Shown here one piece after another: positions 1 through 5,300 of a stretch of DNA of 6,213 bases. Source of the DNA: an uncultured Methylophilus sp. Lineage in GTDB: Bacteria > Pseudomonadota > Gammaproteobacteria > Burkholderiales > Methylophilaceae. The notes below the pieces were generated by a model, which worked only from the letters and a program-made list of their open reading frames with translations, did no database searches and was not told where the DNA came from. The DNA lies in NCBI GenBank assembly GCA_936943315.1, contig CAKZJM010000005.1, positions 1 to 6,213 of the forward strand. Direction: 5' to 3'. Made by a program: the position numbers and the translations under genes. The first letter of the stretch is position 1. Each line of letters starts with the position of its first letter.

Positions 1-1254
1 GACGATACGCTGGCCGAGTTTTTACTCAAGCAGTTTAATTTGCCGCCATTGGCGCTTTACCGCGTCAATGGACCGGTGAACCTGGGACGCCTGATCCAGT
101 TGCCGGATATGGCCAAAGGCGACCACCTCAAGTTTGTGCCTTTCCAGCCGCATTGGCCGCAGCATATCAAGAAGAATATTTCTTTGCTGGCGCAAATGCG
201 CGAAAAAGACCTGCTCATACATCAGCCTTATGAAAGTTTTGAGGTGGTGATCCAGTTGCTTGAAGAAGCAGTGAAAGACGAGCACGTGCTGGCAATTCGC
301 ATGACCATTTACCGCACCGGCGCCGATCCTCGCATGTTGCGCTTGCTGCAAGAAGCGGTGCGCCGAGGCAAAGAAGTGCTAGTGGTGGTAGAGCTGAAAG
401 CGCGCTTTGACGAAGAAGCCAATATTAACTGGGCTGAAGCGCTGGAGTCAGTCGGTGCGCAGGTGGTGTATGGCGTGGTGGGTTTGAAAACGCATGCCAA
501 AATGCTATTGATCATGCGCCGTGAAGGCAAAGTCATCCACCGCTATGGCCACCTCTCTACAGGTAACTACAATCCCAAAACCACACGCATGTATACCGAC
601 TGGAGCATGCTGACGGCGGATGCCAATTTAACGCGTGAAATGGAGGCGGTGTTCCGCCACCTGACCAGCGAGCTACCTATTCCGGCCATGAAGCATTTAC
701 TGGTCGCCCCCTTTACCTTGCAAAGCAGCATGATCAAGCAGCTGGTGAAGGCGCAACGGATTGCCAAACTGGGCAAGCCGGCCAGGGTCATTGCCAAAAT
801 GAATGCCCTGACCGATGTGCCATTGGTTGCCGCGTTGATGAAAGCGGCCGCAGCCGGGGTCGAGATCGACTTGATTATTCGCGGTGCCTGCATTCTGCCG
901 GTTGATTCGCCTGCCGTCAAAGGGCGCATCCGCGTGCGGTCGATTGTCGGGCGCTTGCTCGAGCATTCCCGCGTGTTCTATTTTGAGCTGGATGGTCAGG
1001 TACAGATGTGGCTATCAAGCGCGGACTGGATGAGCCGCAACATGATGCGCCGCGTAGAACTGGCCTGGCCGATTAAAGATGCGGCCATGCAGCATAGGAT
1101 TTATCAGGAAAGCCTGCAACTCTACCTGCAAGATAACAAAGATGCCTGGCAGTTATCCGACAACGGTCAATATGTGCCAGTGGCCCAGCAAGCGGCTGAT
1201 GCAGAGCCGCTTGCTTGCCAGAACGTATTGTTGAAGCAATATCACTCCATGTAA
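1..1254 (+). CDS. ppk1: Polyphosphate kinase 1, C-terminal part (5' end outside window)
   Basis: PPK1 reversibly transfers the gamma-phosphate of ATP onto a growing inorganic polyphosphate chain through a phosphohistidine intermediate. The frame is open from base 1 and encodes 417 residues before TAA, so the true start lies upstream; the TTG at 40 is only an internal codon. Spacing of key residues matches E. coli PPK (688 residues) exactly if codon 1 equals about residue 271. The autophosphorylated His435 equivalent is in GLKTHAK (codon 493-495), and the second conserved His454 equivalent is in RYGHLSTGNYN (codon 550-552), 19 residues later as in E. coli. Arg375 and Arg405 equivalents lie in TIYRTG and ELKARFDEE, and the His592 equivalent lies in LEHSRVF (codon 964-966). 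The C-terminus ends at the expected family length, so this part looks intact and active. sixA follows 8 bases downstream, suggesting one transcript. Identification is very secure; only the N-terminal and head domains are missing from view. Confidence 0.97.
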   Translation, partial: DDTLAEFLLKQFNLPPLALYRVNGPVNLGRLIQLPDMAKGDHLKFVPFQPHWPQHIKKNISLLAQMREKDLLIHQPYESFEVVIQLLEEAVKDEHVLAIRMTIYRTGADPRMLRLLQEAVRRGKEVLVVVELKARFDEEANINWAEALESVGAQVVYGVVGLKTHAKMLLIMRREGKVIHRYGHLSTGNYNPKTTRMYTDWSMLTADANLTREMEAVFRHLTSELPIPAMKHLLVAPFTLQSSMIKQLVKAQRIAKLGKPARVIAKMNALTDVPLVAALMKAAAAGVEIDLIIRGACILPVDSPAVKGRIRVRSIVGRLLEHSRVFYFELDGQVQMWLSSADWMSRNMMRRVELAWPIKDAAMQHRIYQESLQLYLQDNKDAWQLSDNGQYVPVAQQAADAEPLACQNVLLKQYHSM

Positions 1255-1262
1255 GCACTGAT

Positions 1263-1727
1263 ATGGCCGTCAGAAACCTAATTTTATGGCGTCATGCCGA
1301 AGCTGAGGACCTATTGCACGGCGCCTCGGATCTTGAGCGGGCGCTCACCAAAAAAGGCCACAAGCAGGCCAAGCAAATGGCTGGCTGGCTCAAAAAATAC
1401 CTGCCAAAGCAGACCTATGTATTGGTAAGCCCGGCGGTACGCACGCGTGAAACTGTCGCTTACTGGGGAGATGACTGGCAGGAAGATAGCCGTCTGGCGC
1501 CCGAACGACCTTTGCAGCCTTTGCTGCAATTGCTCGCGCAAAGCCCATTTGAGTCTGTGATGCTGGTGGGGCACCAGCCCTGGATAGGCGAGTTAGCCGC
1601 TCACGGGCTTGGCATGTCTGATGGGCAGATCAGTATCAAGAAGGGCGCTGTCTGGTGGTTGCGTCTGCCAAAATCAGGGCTGCCCTACAAATTATATAGT
1701 GTGCAAAGCCCTGAATTGATCGACTAG
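1263..1727 (+). CDS. sixA: Phosphohistidine phosphatase SixA
   Basis: This is a 154-residue member of the histidine phosphatase (phosphoglycerate mutase-like) superfamily, close in length to E. coli SixA (161 residues). SixA removes phosphate from phosphohistidine on signalling and phosphotransfer proteins in the cytoplasm. Visible motifs are the N-terminal catalytic RHAEAED (Arg10, His11 as nucleophile), SPAVRTRET at residues 56-64 supplying the conserved phosphate-binding Arg, and the second catalytic His104 in VGHQPWIGELA. The ATG at 1263 places the RHA motif near residue 10, as usual for the family; longer in-frame extensions would start inside ppk1 and add no conserved sequence. No good Shine-Dalgarno precedes this ATG. 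The ppk1 stop is only 8 bases upstream, so translation may depend on coupling to ppk1. The substrate is not evident; PPK1 itself carries a phosphohistidine, which makes the adjacency suggestive but unproven. Confidence 0.93.
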   Translation: MAVRNLILWRHAEAEDLLHGASDLERALTKKGHKQAKQMAGWLKKYLPKQTYVLVSPAVRTRETVAYWGDDWQEDSRLAPERPLQPLLQLLAQSPFESVMLVGHQPWIGELAAHGLGMSDGQISIKKGAVWWLRLPKSGLPYKLYSVQSPELID

Positions 1728-1735
1728 CCGCCGCA

Positions 1736-1763
1736 CCGGCCAGCCTGTTTCAAGCTTGGCCGG
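1736..1763. terminator. Imperfect hairpin between convergent genes, possible terminator
   Basis: CCGGCCA (1736-1742) pairs with TGGCCGG (1757-1763). Short inner pairings (GC with GC, TG with CA) continue across one bulge and one mismatch to a TTT loop. It sits between the sixA stop (1727) and the stop of the convergent H1-like gene (1777), where a shared terminator would be expected. No run of T follows on either strand, so it is not a classical intrinsic terminator. It may work with Rho or only protect 3' ends. Confidence 0.4.
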
Positions 1764-1776
1764 GTGGGCTTGGTGA

Positions 1777-2283
1777 TTACTTTTTGGGTCTGCCGGTTTT
1801 AATGACAGGGACAGAGGCTAACGCGGCTTTTAAGGCTGCGTCATCCATGGCCGCCAGCAATTTCAGGCCTGCTCGCAATAGCTCGCTTTTCTTGGCGGGC
1901 TGGCCTGCCACTTCCAGCCGTTTTTTCAAGGTGGCAATTTGCGCATACTCTTCTTTAGGCATGGTGAAACTGTCACGTTCCATTTTAACCTTGCTGACTT
2001 TGGGTTTGTCTTTTTCTGCGGTAACGGTGGTTTTGTTCACTACTTTGATCGCCGGTTTGCTGGTAGCTGGCTTAGCAGCCGGGGCTTTAGCGATGGTGGT
2101 TTTAGCCGCAACCGGTGTTTTTGCAGCCACTTTGACGGCTGGTTTTTTGGCAACAGGTGGTTTGCTGGCCACAGGTTTTGCGGTCGCGGGTTTGGCCGCA
2201 GCAGGTTTGGCAGGGCTGGTCGTTTTGGCTGCATTTGCAGGTTTATTCGGCGTCAACGGTTTGGCGTCTGGTTTACTGGCCAT
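1777..2283 (-). CDS. Histone H1-like Ala/Lys/Pro-rich protein with C-terminal ribbon-helix-helix-like domain
   Basis: This 168-residue, strongly basic protein has two parts. Residues 1-100 are low complexity, built of Ala-Lys-Pro-type units (repeated AKPA, KPAT, KPVA), as in histone H1 tails and the AlgP/AlgR3 type of bacterial H1-like protein, and are probably disordered and DNA- or polyanion-binding. Residues 103-148 look like a ribbon-helix-helix fold: a short strand (RDSFTMP), a helix (KEEYAQIATLKKRLEVAG), then a helix beginning KKSELLRAGLKLL. The chain ends TGRPKK, resembling an AT-hook core. I recall the DSFTMP...GRPKK domain as recurrent in betaproteobacteria but know no assigned function. 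The ATG at 2283 is supported by AGGAG six bases upstream on the minus strand. The gene converges on sixA and diverges from the ParA-type gene. A role in nucleoid or polyphosphate organisation, or repression of its own divergent promoter region, is inference. Similarity of the tail to histones may be compositional only. Confidence 0.85.
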   Translation of the reverse strand: MASKPDAKPLTPNKPANAAKTTSPAKPAAAKPATAKPVASKPPVAKKPAVKVAAKTPVAAKTTIAKAPAAKPATSKPAIKVVNKTTVTAEKDKPKVSKVKMERDSFTMPKEEYAQIATLKKRLEVAGQPAKKSELLRAGLKLLAAMDDAALKAALASVPVIKTGRPKK

Positions 2284-2313
2284 TTGGCTCTCCTGAGTTG
2301 GTGTTGTGAAAAC

Positions 2314-2341
2314 AGTTTATACCGTTTTTTAGACACGTCAA
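2314..2341 (-). promoter_or_regulatory. Candidate promoter of the H1-like gene
   Basis: On the minus strand TTGACG (2341-2336, five of six to the -35 consensus) is followed after 16 bases by TAAACT (2319-2314). TATAAA (2321-2316) lies in the same place with a shorter, less suitable 14-base spacer. The -35 directly abuts the -35 of the divergent parA-type promoter, so RNA polymerase binding at the two could be mutually exclusive. Confidence 0.45.
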
Positions 2342-2370
2342 TTGTCATAAAAATTTCATATTCTTATGGT
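2342..2370 (+). promoter_or_regulatory. Candidate sigma70-type promoter of the parA-type operon
   Basis: TTGTCA (2342-2347) and TATGGT (2365-2370) are separated by 17 bases, the ideal sigma70 spacing. The predicted transcript starts near 2377 and has a leader of about 50 bases. TGTCAT occurs here at 2343-2348 and again at 2370-2375, with its inverse ATGACA at 2390-2395. These copies cover the -35 and start-site regions and are candidate operator half-sites. Confidence 0.45.
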
Positions 2371-2414
2371 GTCATAGAGGTTGTTTTTCATGACAAAATT
2401 CAACACCTTCAATC

Positions 2415-2420
2415 GGGGAG
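2415..2420 (+). promoter_or_regulatory. Ribosome binding site deciding the parA-type start
   Basis: GGGGAG lies six bases upstream of the ATG at 2427. An overlapping ATG at 2422 is in another frame and only one base from this site, too close to be used. The frame starting at 2427 gives the ParA-type P-loop protein. Confidence 0.7.
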
Positions 2421-2426
2421 TATGAG

Positions 2427-3047
2427 ATGCGCAGGGTATTGGTGGCAAATACCAAAGGAGGCTGCGGCAAAACCACCCTGGCCACTAATCTTGCTGGTTA
2501 CCTGGCGCAATTGGGTCACAAAATCGTGTTAGAAGACATTGACCGCCAGCAATCCTCGGCGGGCTGGCTGGCGCGACGCCCAGCGCATGTTGCCCCGGTG
2601 TTTAACGCCGACGATCTGGGAAAATCTGCGCTGCAAAAGGCTGACTGGGTGATCACTGACGCGCCGGGGGGGTTGCGGGACAAAAAAATATCAGATGCGG
2701 TGACCGAGGCTGATCTGGTGCTTGTGCCCGTTGCACCGTCTGCGTTTGATATTGGTGCCACCCAAGACTTTTTAGAGTTGCTGGCCGAAGAAAAAGCCGT
2801 GCGCAAACATAAAACCTTTGTGGGTCTTGTTGGCATGCGCGTCATGCCGCGTACGCGATCAGCCGAGCGCCTGCTGGCATTTATGGATGAATCAGGCTTC
2901 GCCGTGCTGTCCATGTTGCGCTCTTCACAAATTTATGTGACCGCCGCCGAAGAAGGCCTCAGTATTTTTGAATTGTCGAATACCTTAAAAGAGGTCGACA
3001 TTGCACAGTGGAATCCGGTGACAGACTGGATTCTGCAAAACAGTTAA
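2427..3047 (+). CDS. Orphan ParA/MinD-family P-loop ATPase
   Basis: This 206-residue protein belongs to the ParA/MinD (SIMIBI class) ATPases, which form ATP-dependent dimers that position DNA or protein cargo on the nucleoid or membrane. The deviant Walker A motif KGGCGKTT with its signature lysine is at residues 10-17. Walker A' is at 36-44 (EDIDRQQSS, a variant of the usual DxDxQxS) and Walker B at 75-81 (VITDAPG). There is no N-terminal helix-turn-helix extension, so it is the short type seen in plasmid type Ib and cargo-positioning ParAs. I see no clear MinD-like amphipathic membrane-targeting helix at the C-terminus. The Arg-rich stretch MPRTRSAERL (140-149) could contribute to non-specific DNA binding, which is inference. 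No parB or parS-like gene is next to it, and chromosomal partition genes normally sit elsewhere, near the origin. Its likely partner is the 81-residue protein encoded downstream. The location between ppk1 and ppx suggests a role linked to polyphosphate. Confidence 0.9.
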   Translation: MRRVLVANTKGGCGKTTLATNLAGYLAQLGHKIVLEDIDRQQSSAGWLARRPAHVAPVFNADDLGKSALQKADWVITDAPGGLRDKKISDAVTEADLVLVPVAPSAFDIGATQDFLELLAEEKAVRKHKTFVGLVGMRVMPRTRSAERLLAFMDESGFAVLSMLRSSQIYVTAAEEGLSIFELSNTLKEVDIAQWNPVTDWILQNS

Positions 3048-3052
3048 ATGAA

Positions 3053-3067
3053 GCCTGTGTGACAGGC
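3053..3067 (+). other. Short perfect hairpin between parA-type gene and the 81-residue ORF
   Basis: GCCTGT (3053-3058) and ACAGGC (3062-3067) form a six-base-pair stem with a three-base loop, five bases after the parA-type stop. No T run follows and the next gene's ribosome site starts 17 bases later. It is better read as an intercistronic mRNA-stability or partial-attenuation structure than as a terminator. Confidence 0.45.
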
Positions 3068-3093
3068 AATACAGCAGCAATAAAGGGAGTCCT

Positions 3094-3339
3094 ATGAAAG
3101 ACAAGGTAAATCCAGAATACCTGGAAAAAGTAAAACAATTGAGCTCGGATGAAGCTGAGCGTATTTTGTCACGCATGGGTGGCAAGCTGCCCAAGCGCTT
3201 TATCAAGGAAAAGCTGACTCAGGAAGAGGCATTGGCTTTGCAACTGGAGATTGAGGACGAGCAATTACAGGAATGGCGTGAGAAGATGGACAAATTGCGC
3301 GAAGAAGACGAGAAGCGTGAAAAGAAGAAAAAAGACTAG
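3094..3339 (+). CDS. Small conserved highly charged helical protein of unknown function
   Basis: This 81-residue protein has no signal peptide or membrane segment. Residues 6-27 (a helix containing LSSDEAERILSRM), a hinge at GGKLPKRF (29-36), and residues 40-81, very rich in Glu, Lys, Arg and Gln, predict two helices, the second a probable coiled coil with a KKKK end. I recall similar small betaproteobacterial hypotheticals sharing the LPKR...LTQEEALALQLE...EQLQEWREKM pattern, but no named family or function. The start at 3094 is backed by AAGGGAG four bases upstream. It lies 46 bases after the parA-type ATPase with no terminator between them and ends just before a strong one, so the two are probably co-transcribed. 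Small charged coiled-coil proteins with basic N-termini are typical cognate activators or adaptors of orphan ParA ATPases. That makes this a candidate partner, but nothing in the sequence proves it. Confidence 0.82.
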   Translation: MKDKVNPEYLEKVKQLSSDEAERILSRMGGKLPKRFIKEKLTQEEALALQLEIEDEQLQEWREKMDKLREEDEKREKKKKD

Positions 3340-3345
3340 TGCAGA

Positions 3346-3381
3346 TTAAAAAACACGGGCCATTGGCCCGTGTTTGTTTTT
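3346..3381. terminator. Strong bidirectional intrinsic terminator
   Basis: AAACACGGGCC (3351-3361) and GGCCCGTGTTT (3365-3375) form a perfect 11-base-pair stem with an ATT loop. On the plus strand it is followed by GTTTTT, ending the parA-type/81-residue unit. On the minus strand it is followed by a run of six T, ending the ppx transcript. The plus-strand T run overlaps the ppx stop codon (3380-3382), so the two units are packed tail to tail. Confidence 0.92.
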
Positions 3382-4858
3382 AGGTGAGCTGTAACTCAAA
3401 TTGCCAGCCGAGTTTTTGCCAAAGCAGGCATTCTTCTTCCAGCAGGTAATGCGTTTGCGGATGCTGGCTCGCCCATTGCGATGAAAGCGCCAGCGTAAAC
3501 TGCTGTTTATGGCGCTCCAGCTGCAAATGTTTCAAGGCTGGCATGCGGCGCGAATGGCAGAAAATCACCGCCAGACGTAACGCCATCAATTGACACACCA
3601 GATCCTGGTTGTCGAAATCGGCTGGCAACTTGCGCAATTTACCCTGGTGACCCAGCACCAGCAGGCTGATGGTGTGCAATTCACTTTGGGCAAAGCCCAT
3701 TAATTCCGTGTTATCCAGAATATAGGCGCCATGTTTGTTGCAGTCGGTGTGCGAAATCGCCCAGCCGATTTCATGGCAGAGGGCAGCCCAGTGCAAAAGC
3801 GGCTTTTGCGTATCACTGGCCTGCATGGCATCATAAAAATAGAGTGCGGCTTTGCTCACATTGTTGGCGTGCTCCATTTCTACGCCAAACTGTTTGCATA
3901 GCCTGGCAATCGACACTGTGCGCAAATCCTCTGTGGCATGGTCGCTGCTCAGCATGTCATACAGCACCCCATGACGCAGGGCACCATTGGCCACCATTAA
4001 AGTGTCGATCTGCAAGGTATCAAACACGGCGGTGAGGATAGACAGCCCGCCACCAATCACCGCGCGCCTGTCATCCTTGAGGCCTTCCATATTGAGGCGG
4101 TCAGGCGTTTTGGCCTTGATCAGCGTCTGCTTGAGCCACTCAAGTTGCCCGCGTTCTATGCGGTCGGTGGCAAAGCCTGCACCGGCGAGTACATCGGCCA
4201 CTGCACCCACGGTGCCAGAGGCGCCATAAGCCACCTCAGAGCGACCAACATAGCGGCTGGCGATCATATCAATAATCGACTCAGCGGCGATCTCTGCCCG
4301 CTCAAAATTGCGCTCGCTGAATTGGCCATCGGCAAAATATTTTTGCGACCAGCCAACGGAGCCAAGGCGCAAGGATTCAGTGACATTGGCCTTGAAGTGC
4401 TGGCCGAGGATAAATTCGGTAGAGCGCCCGCCGATATCGACCACCAGACGTTTTTCGTCCGACTGCGGCAACATGCGGCTCACACCCTGGTAAATCAGGC
4501 GCGCTTCTTCAACGCCGGAAATAATCTCTATCGGATAGCCCAGGACTTTCTGCGCCTGCCGGATAAACTCTTCGCTATTGGTCGCTTCACGCAAGGTTTG
4601 GGTGGCCACGGCGCGGACATGCTGAGCCGGGAAGCCTTTCAGGCGCTCGCCAAAACGCGCCAGACATTTCAGGCCACGTTCAAAGCCCTGCGGTTTCAGG
4701 TTGCGGTCTTCGTCGAGGTCACCGCCTTGCCGCACGGCCTCTTTAAGGTAATCGACCCTGAGAATCTGGCCATCGACGACACGCCCGATTTCCAGGCGAA
4801 AACTATTGGAACCCAAATCGACAGCAGCGAGTTGAGTGTCTTGTGTAATTTTTAGCAT
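3380..4858 (-). CDS. ppx: Exopolyphosphatase (Ppx/GppA family)
   Basis: Members hydrolyse terminal phosphates of polyphosphate (PPX) or pppGpp (GppA), using an ASKHA-type fold in the cytoplasm. The 492 residues match full-length PPX/GppA. The phosphate-1 motif is AAVDLGSNSFRLEI (11-24). SGVEEARLIYQG (114-125) holds the conserved catalytic Glu region, and the phosphate-2 motif is DIGGRSTEFILG (141-152), with Arg where E. coli-type enzymes have a third Gly. GASGTVGAVADVLAG is at 212-226. The C-terminal HD-like helical domain shows HWAALCHEIGWAISH and NKHGAYILDN (about 356-383). The ATG at 4858 puts the first motif near residue 11, as usual, but no clear Shine-Dalgarno precedes it. The stop of the 89-residue gene is only 18 bases upstream, so coupled translation in an operon is likely. 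Choosing PPX over GppA rests on the nearby ppk1, because sequence motifs alone do not separate the two. Confidence 0.93.
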   Translation of the reverse strand: MLKITQDTQLAAVDLGSNSFRLEIGRVVDGQILRVDYLKEAVRQGGDLDEDRNLKPQGFERGLKCLARFGERLKGFPAQHVRAVATQTLREATNSEEFIRQAQKVLGYPIEIISGVEEARLIYQGVSRMLPQSDEKRLVVDIGGRSTEFILGQHFKANVTESLRLGSVGWSQKYFADGQFSERNFERAEIAAESIIDMIASRYVGRSEVAYGASGTVGAVADVLAGAGFATDRIERGQLEWLKQTLIKAKTPDRLNMEGLKDDRRAVIGGGLSILTAVFDTLQIDTLMVANGALRHGVLYDMLSSDHATEDLRTVSIARLCKQFGVEMEHANNVSKAALYFYDAMQASDTQKPLLHWAALCHEIGWAISHTDCNKHGAYILDNTELMGFAQSELHTISLLVLGHQGKLRKLPADFDNQDLVCQLMALRLAVIFCHSRRMPALKHLQLERHKQQFTLALSSQWASQHPQTHYLLEEECLLWQKLGWQFELQLT

Positions 4859-4876
4859 GCGTTAATACGAGATGGG

Positions 4877-5146
4877 TTACTTAAGGTAACGGTTAATGGC
4901 CTTGGGGTATTCAGGAAAATAGCGTTCAATCACGCTTAAATCAAAACTTCTTAAAATGCTGGTATTGGATTCGCGGTCGAGCAGAAACTGAAATGAGGCC
5001 GAGACCAGCTCTGCAACATTGTGGGAACCAAGCAGCCCACCAGCATAATCAGGCTTGACGCTGACCTGGTGCGTGGTAATGTGCGAGCCGTGCACGGTGA
5101 CAGAAAATGAATTAGGACTGGTTTCAGTCACTTCAATTGTTGCCAT
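4877..5146 (-). CDS. Small conserved protein of unknown function upstream of ppx
   Basis: This 89-residue soluble protein starts MATIEVTE. An ATG at 5164 would add six residues, but a perfect GGGGAGG lies five bases before the ATG at 5146, so the shorter form is chosen. The N-terminal half reads as alternating beta strands (ATIEVTETSPNSFSVTVHG, then THQVSV). The C-terminal half is helical, with a notable SFQFLLDRESNTSILRSFDL...IERYFPEY signature at about residues 50-80. I recall this SILRxFxLxxIxRYFPEY ending from small conserved hypotheticals in many bacteria, without an assigned function or domain number. There is no signal peptide, membrane helix or metal-binding cluster. It leads a two-gene operon with ppx, 18 bases upstream of it. 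Whether it acts in polyphosphate metabolism is unknown. Confidence 0.85.
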   Translation of the reverse strand: MATIEVTETSPNSFSVTVHGSHITTHQVSVKPDYAGGLLGSHNVAELVSASFQFLLDRESNTSILRSFDLSVIERYFPEYPKAINRYLK

Positions 5147-5151
5147 GCTTG

Positions 5152-5158
5152 CCTCCCC
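5152..5158 (-). promoter_or_regulatory. Ribosome binding site deciding the start of the 89-residue gene
   Basis: On the minus strand GGGGAGG ends five bases before the ATG at 5146, which is optimal spacing. The upstream ATG at 5164 has no such site and would place this sequence inside the coding region. Confidence 0.8.
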
Positions 5159-5174
5159 AGACATTTCTGCAAAC

Positions 5175-5180
5175 AGTATA
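5175..5180 (-). promoter_or_regulatory. Candidate -10 element for the 89-residue gene-ppx operon
   Basis: On the minus strand TATACT matches the -10 consensus at five of six positions and would start transcription near 5168, about 20 bases before the chosen ATG. I do not see a convincing -35 at the proper distance, so the call is tentative. Confidence 0.35.
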
Positions 5181-5190
5181 AATTGTTATG

Positions 5191-5219
5191 TTGGCAGAGG
5201 CCAGTGAAACTAATATGAA
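5191..5219 (+). promoter_or_regulatory. Candidate promoter of the exported beta-barrel protein gene
   Basis: TTGGCA (5191-5196, five of six to consensus) and TATGAA (5214-5219) are separated by 17 bases. Transcription would start near 5226, leaving a leader of about 75 bases that contains the two overlapping hairpins at 5244-5280. Confidence 0.4.
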
Positions 5220-5243
5220 ATTGAAACCCCTGGTTGTCAGGAA

Positions 5244-5280
5244 TTTCATCAAACCGTCATCTGATGAAAATAACATCAGA
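5244..5280 (+). promoter_or_regulatory. Two mutually exclusive hairpins in the leader of the exported protein gene
   Basis: TTTCATCA (5244-5251) can pair with TGATGAAA (5262-5269) over a 10-base loop. Alternatively TCTGATG (5260-5266) pairs with CATCAGA (5274-5280) over a 7-base loop. Both use the same central CTGATG, so only one can form at a time. They end 20 bases before the ATG at 5301. They could be RNA structure or repeated operator half-sites (CATCA/TGATG); I cannot tell which. Confidence 0.4.
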
Positions 5281-5300
5281 AAAACCGAAGATACAGCAAG

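Noticed and set aside
40..42. TTG as start of the ppk1 reading frame
   Set aside because: The frame is open to base 1 with PPK1-like sequence upstream of it, and the family needs about 270 more N-terminal residues; it is an internal codon of a gene cut by the window.
1784..2296. Plus-strand open frame giving an Ala/Gly/Leu-rich, membrane-like protein opposite the H1-like gene
   Set aside because: It is the complement of the Ala/Lys/Pro repeats, which automatically yields hydrophobic codons; it lacks a ribosome site and the minus-strand protein has a recognisable domain and start.
2422..2424. ATG just before the chosen parA-type start
   Set aside because: It is in a different frame and only one base from the GGGGAG ribosome site; the frame does not encode the P-loop protein.
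1939..2532. Long plus-strand frame across the H1-like gene, the divergent promoters and the start of the ATPase gene
   Set aside because: It runs through the promoter region and out of frame into the ParA-type gene; its composition is a low-complexity shadow of the repeats.
2427..3047. The ATPase as the chromosomal ParA of a parABS system
   Set aside because: No parB follows, there are no parS-like 16-base palindromes nearby, and gidA/gidB neighbours typical of the origin region are absent.
3053..3067. Hairpin after the parA-type gene as an intrinsic terminator
   Set aside because: The stem has only six pairs and no T run follows; the strong terminator of the unit is after the 81-residue gene.
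4145..4855. 236-codon plus-strand frame opposite ppx
   Set aside because: It lies fully antisense to strongly recognisable PPX motifs and shows no family features of its own.
5147..5164. Six-residue N-terminal extension (MSGEAS) of the 89-residue protein
   Set aside because: The optimal GGGGAGG ribosome site lies inside this stretch and serves the ATG at 5146.
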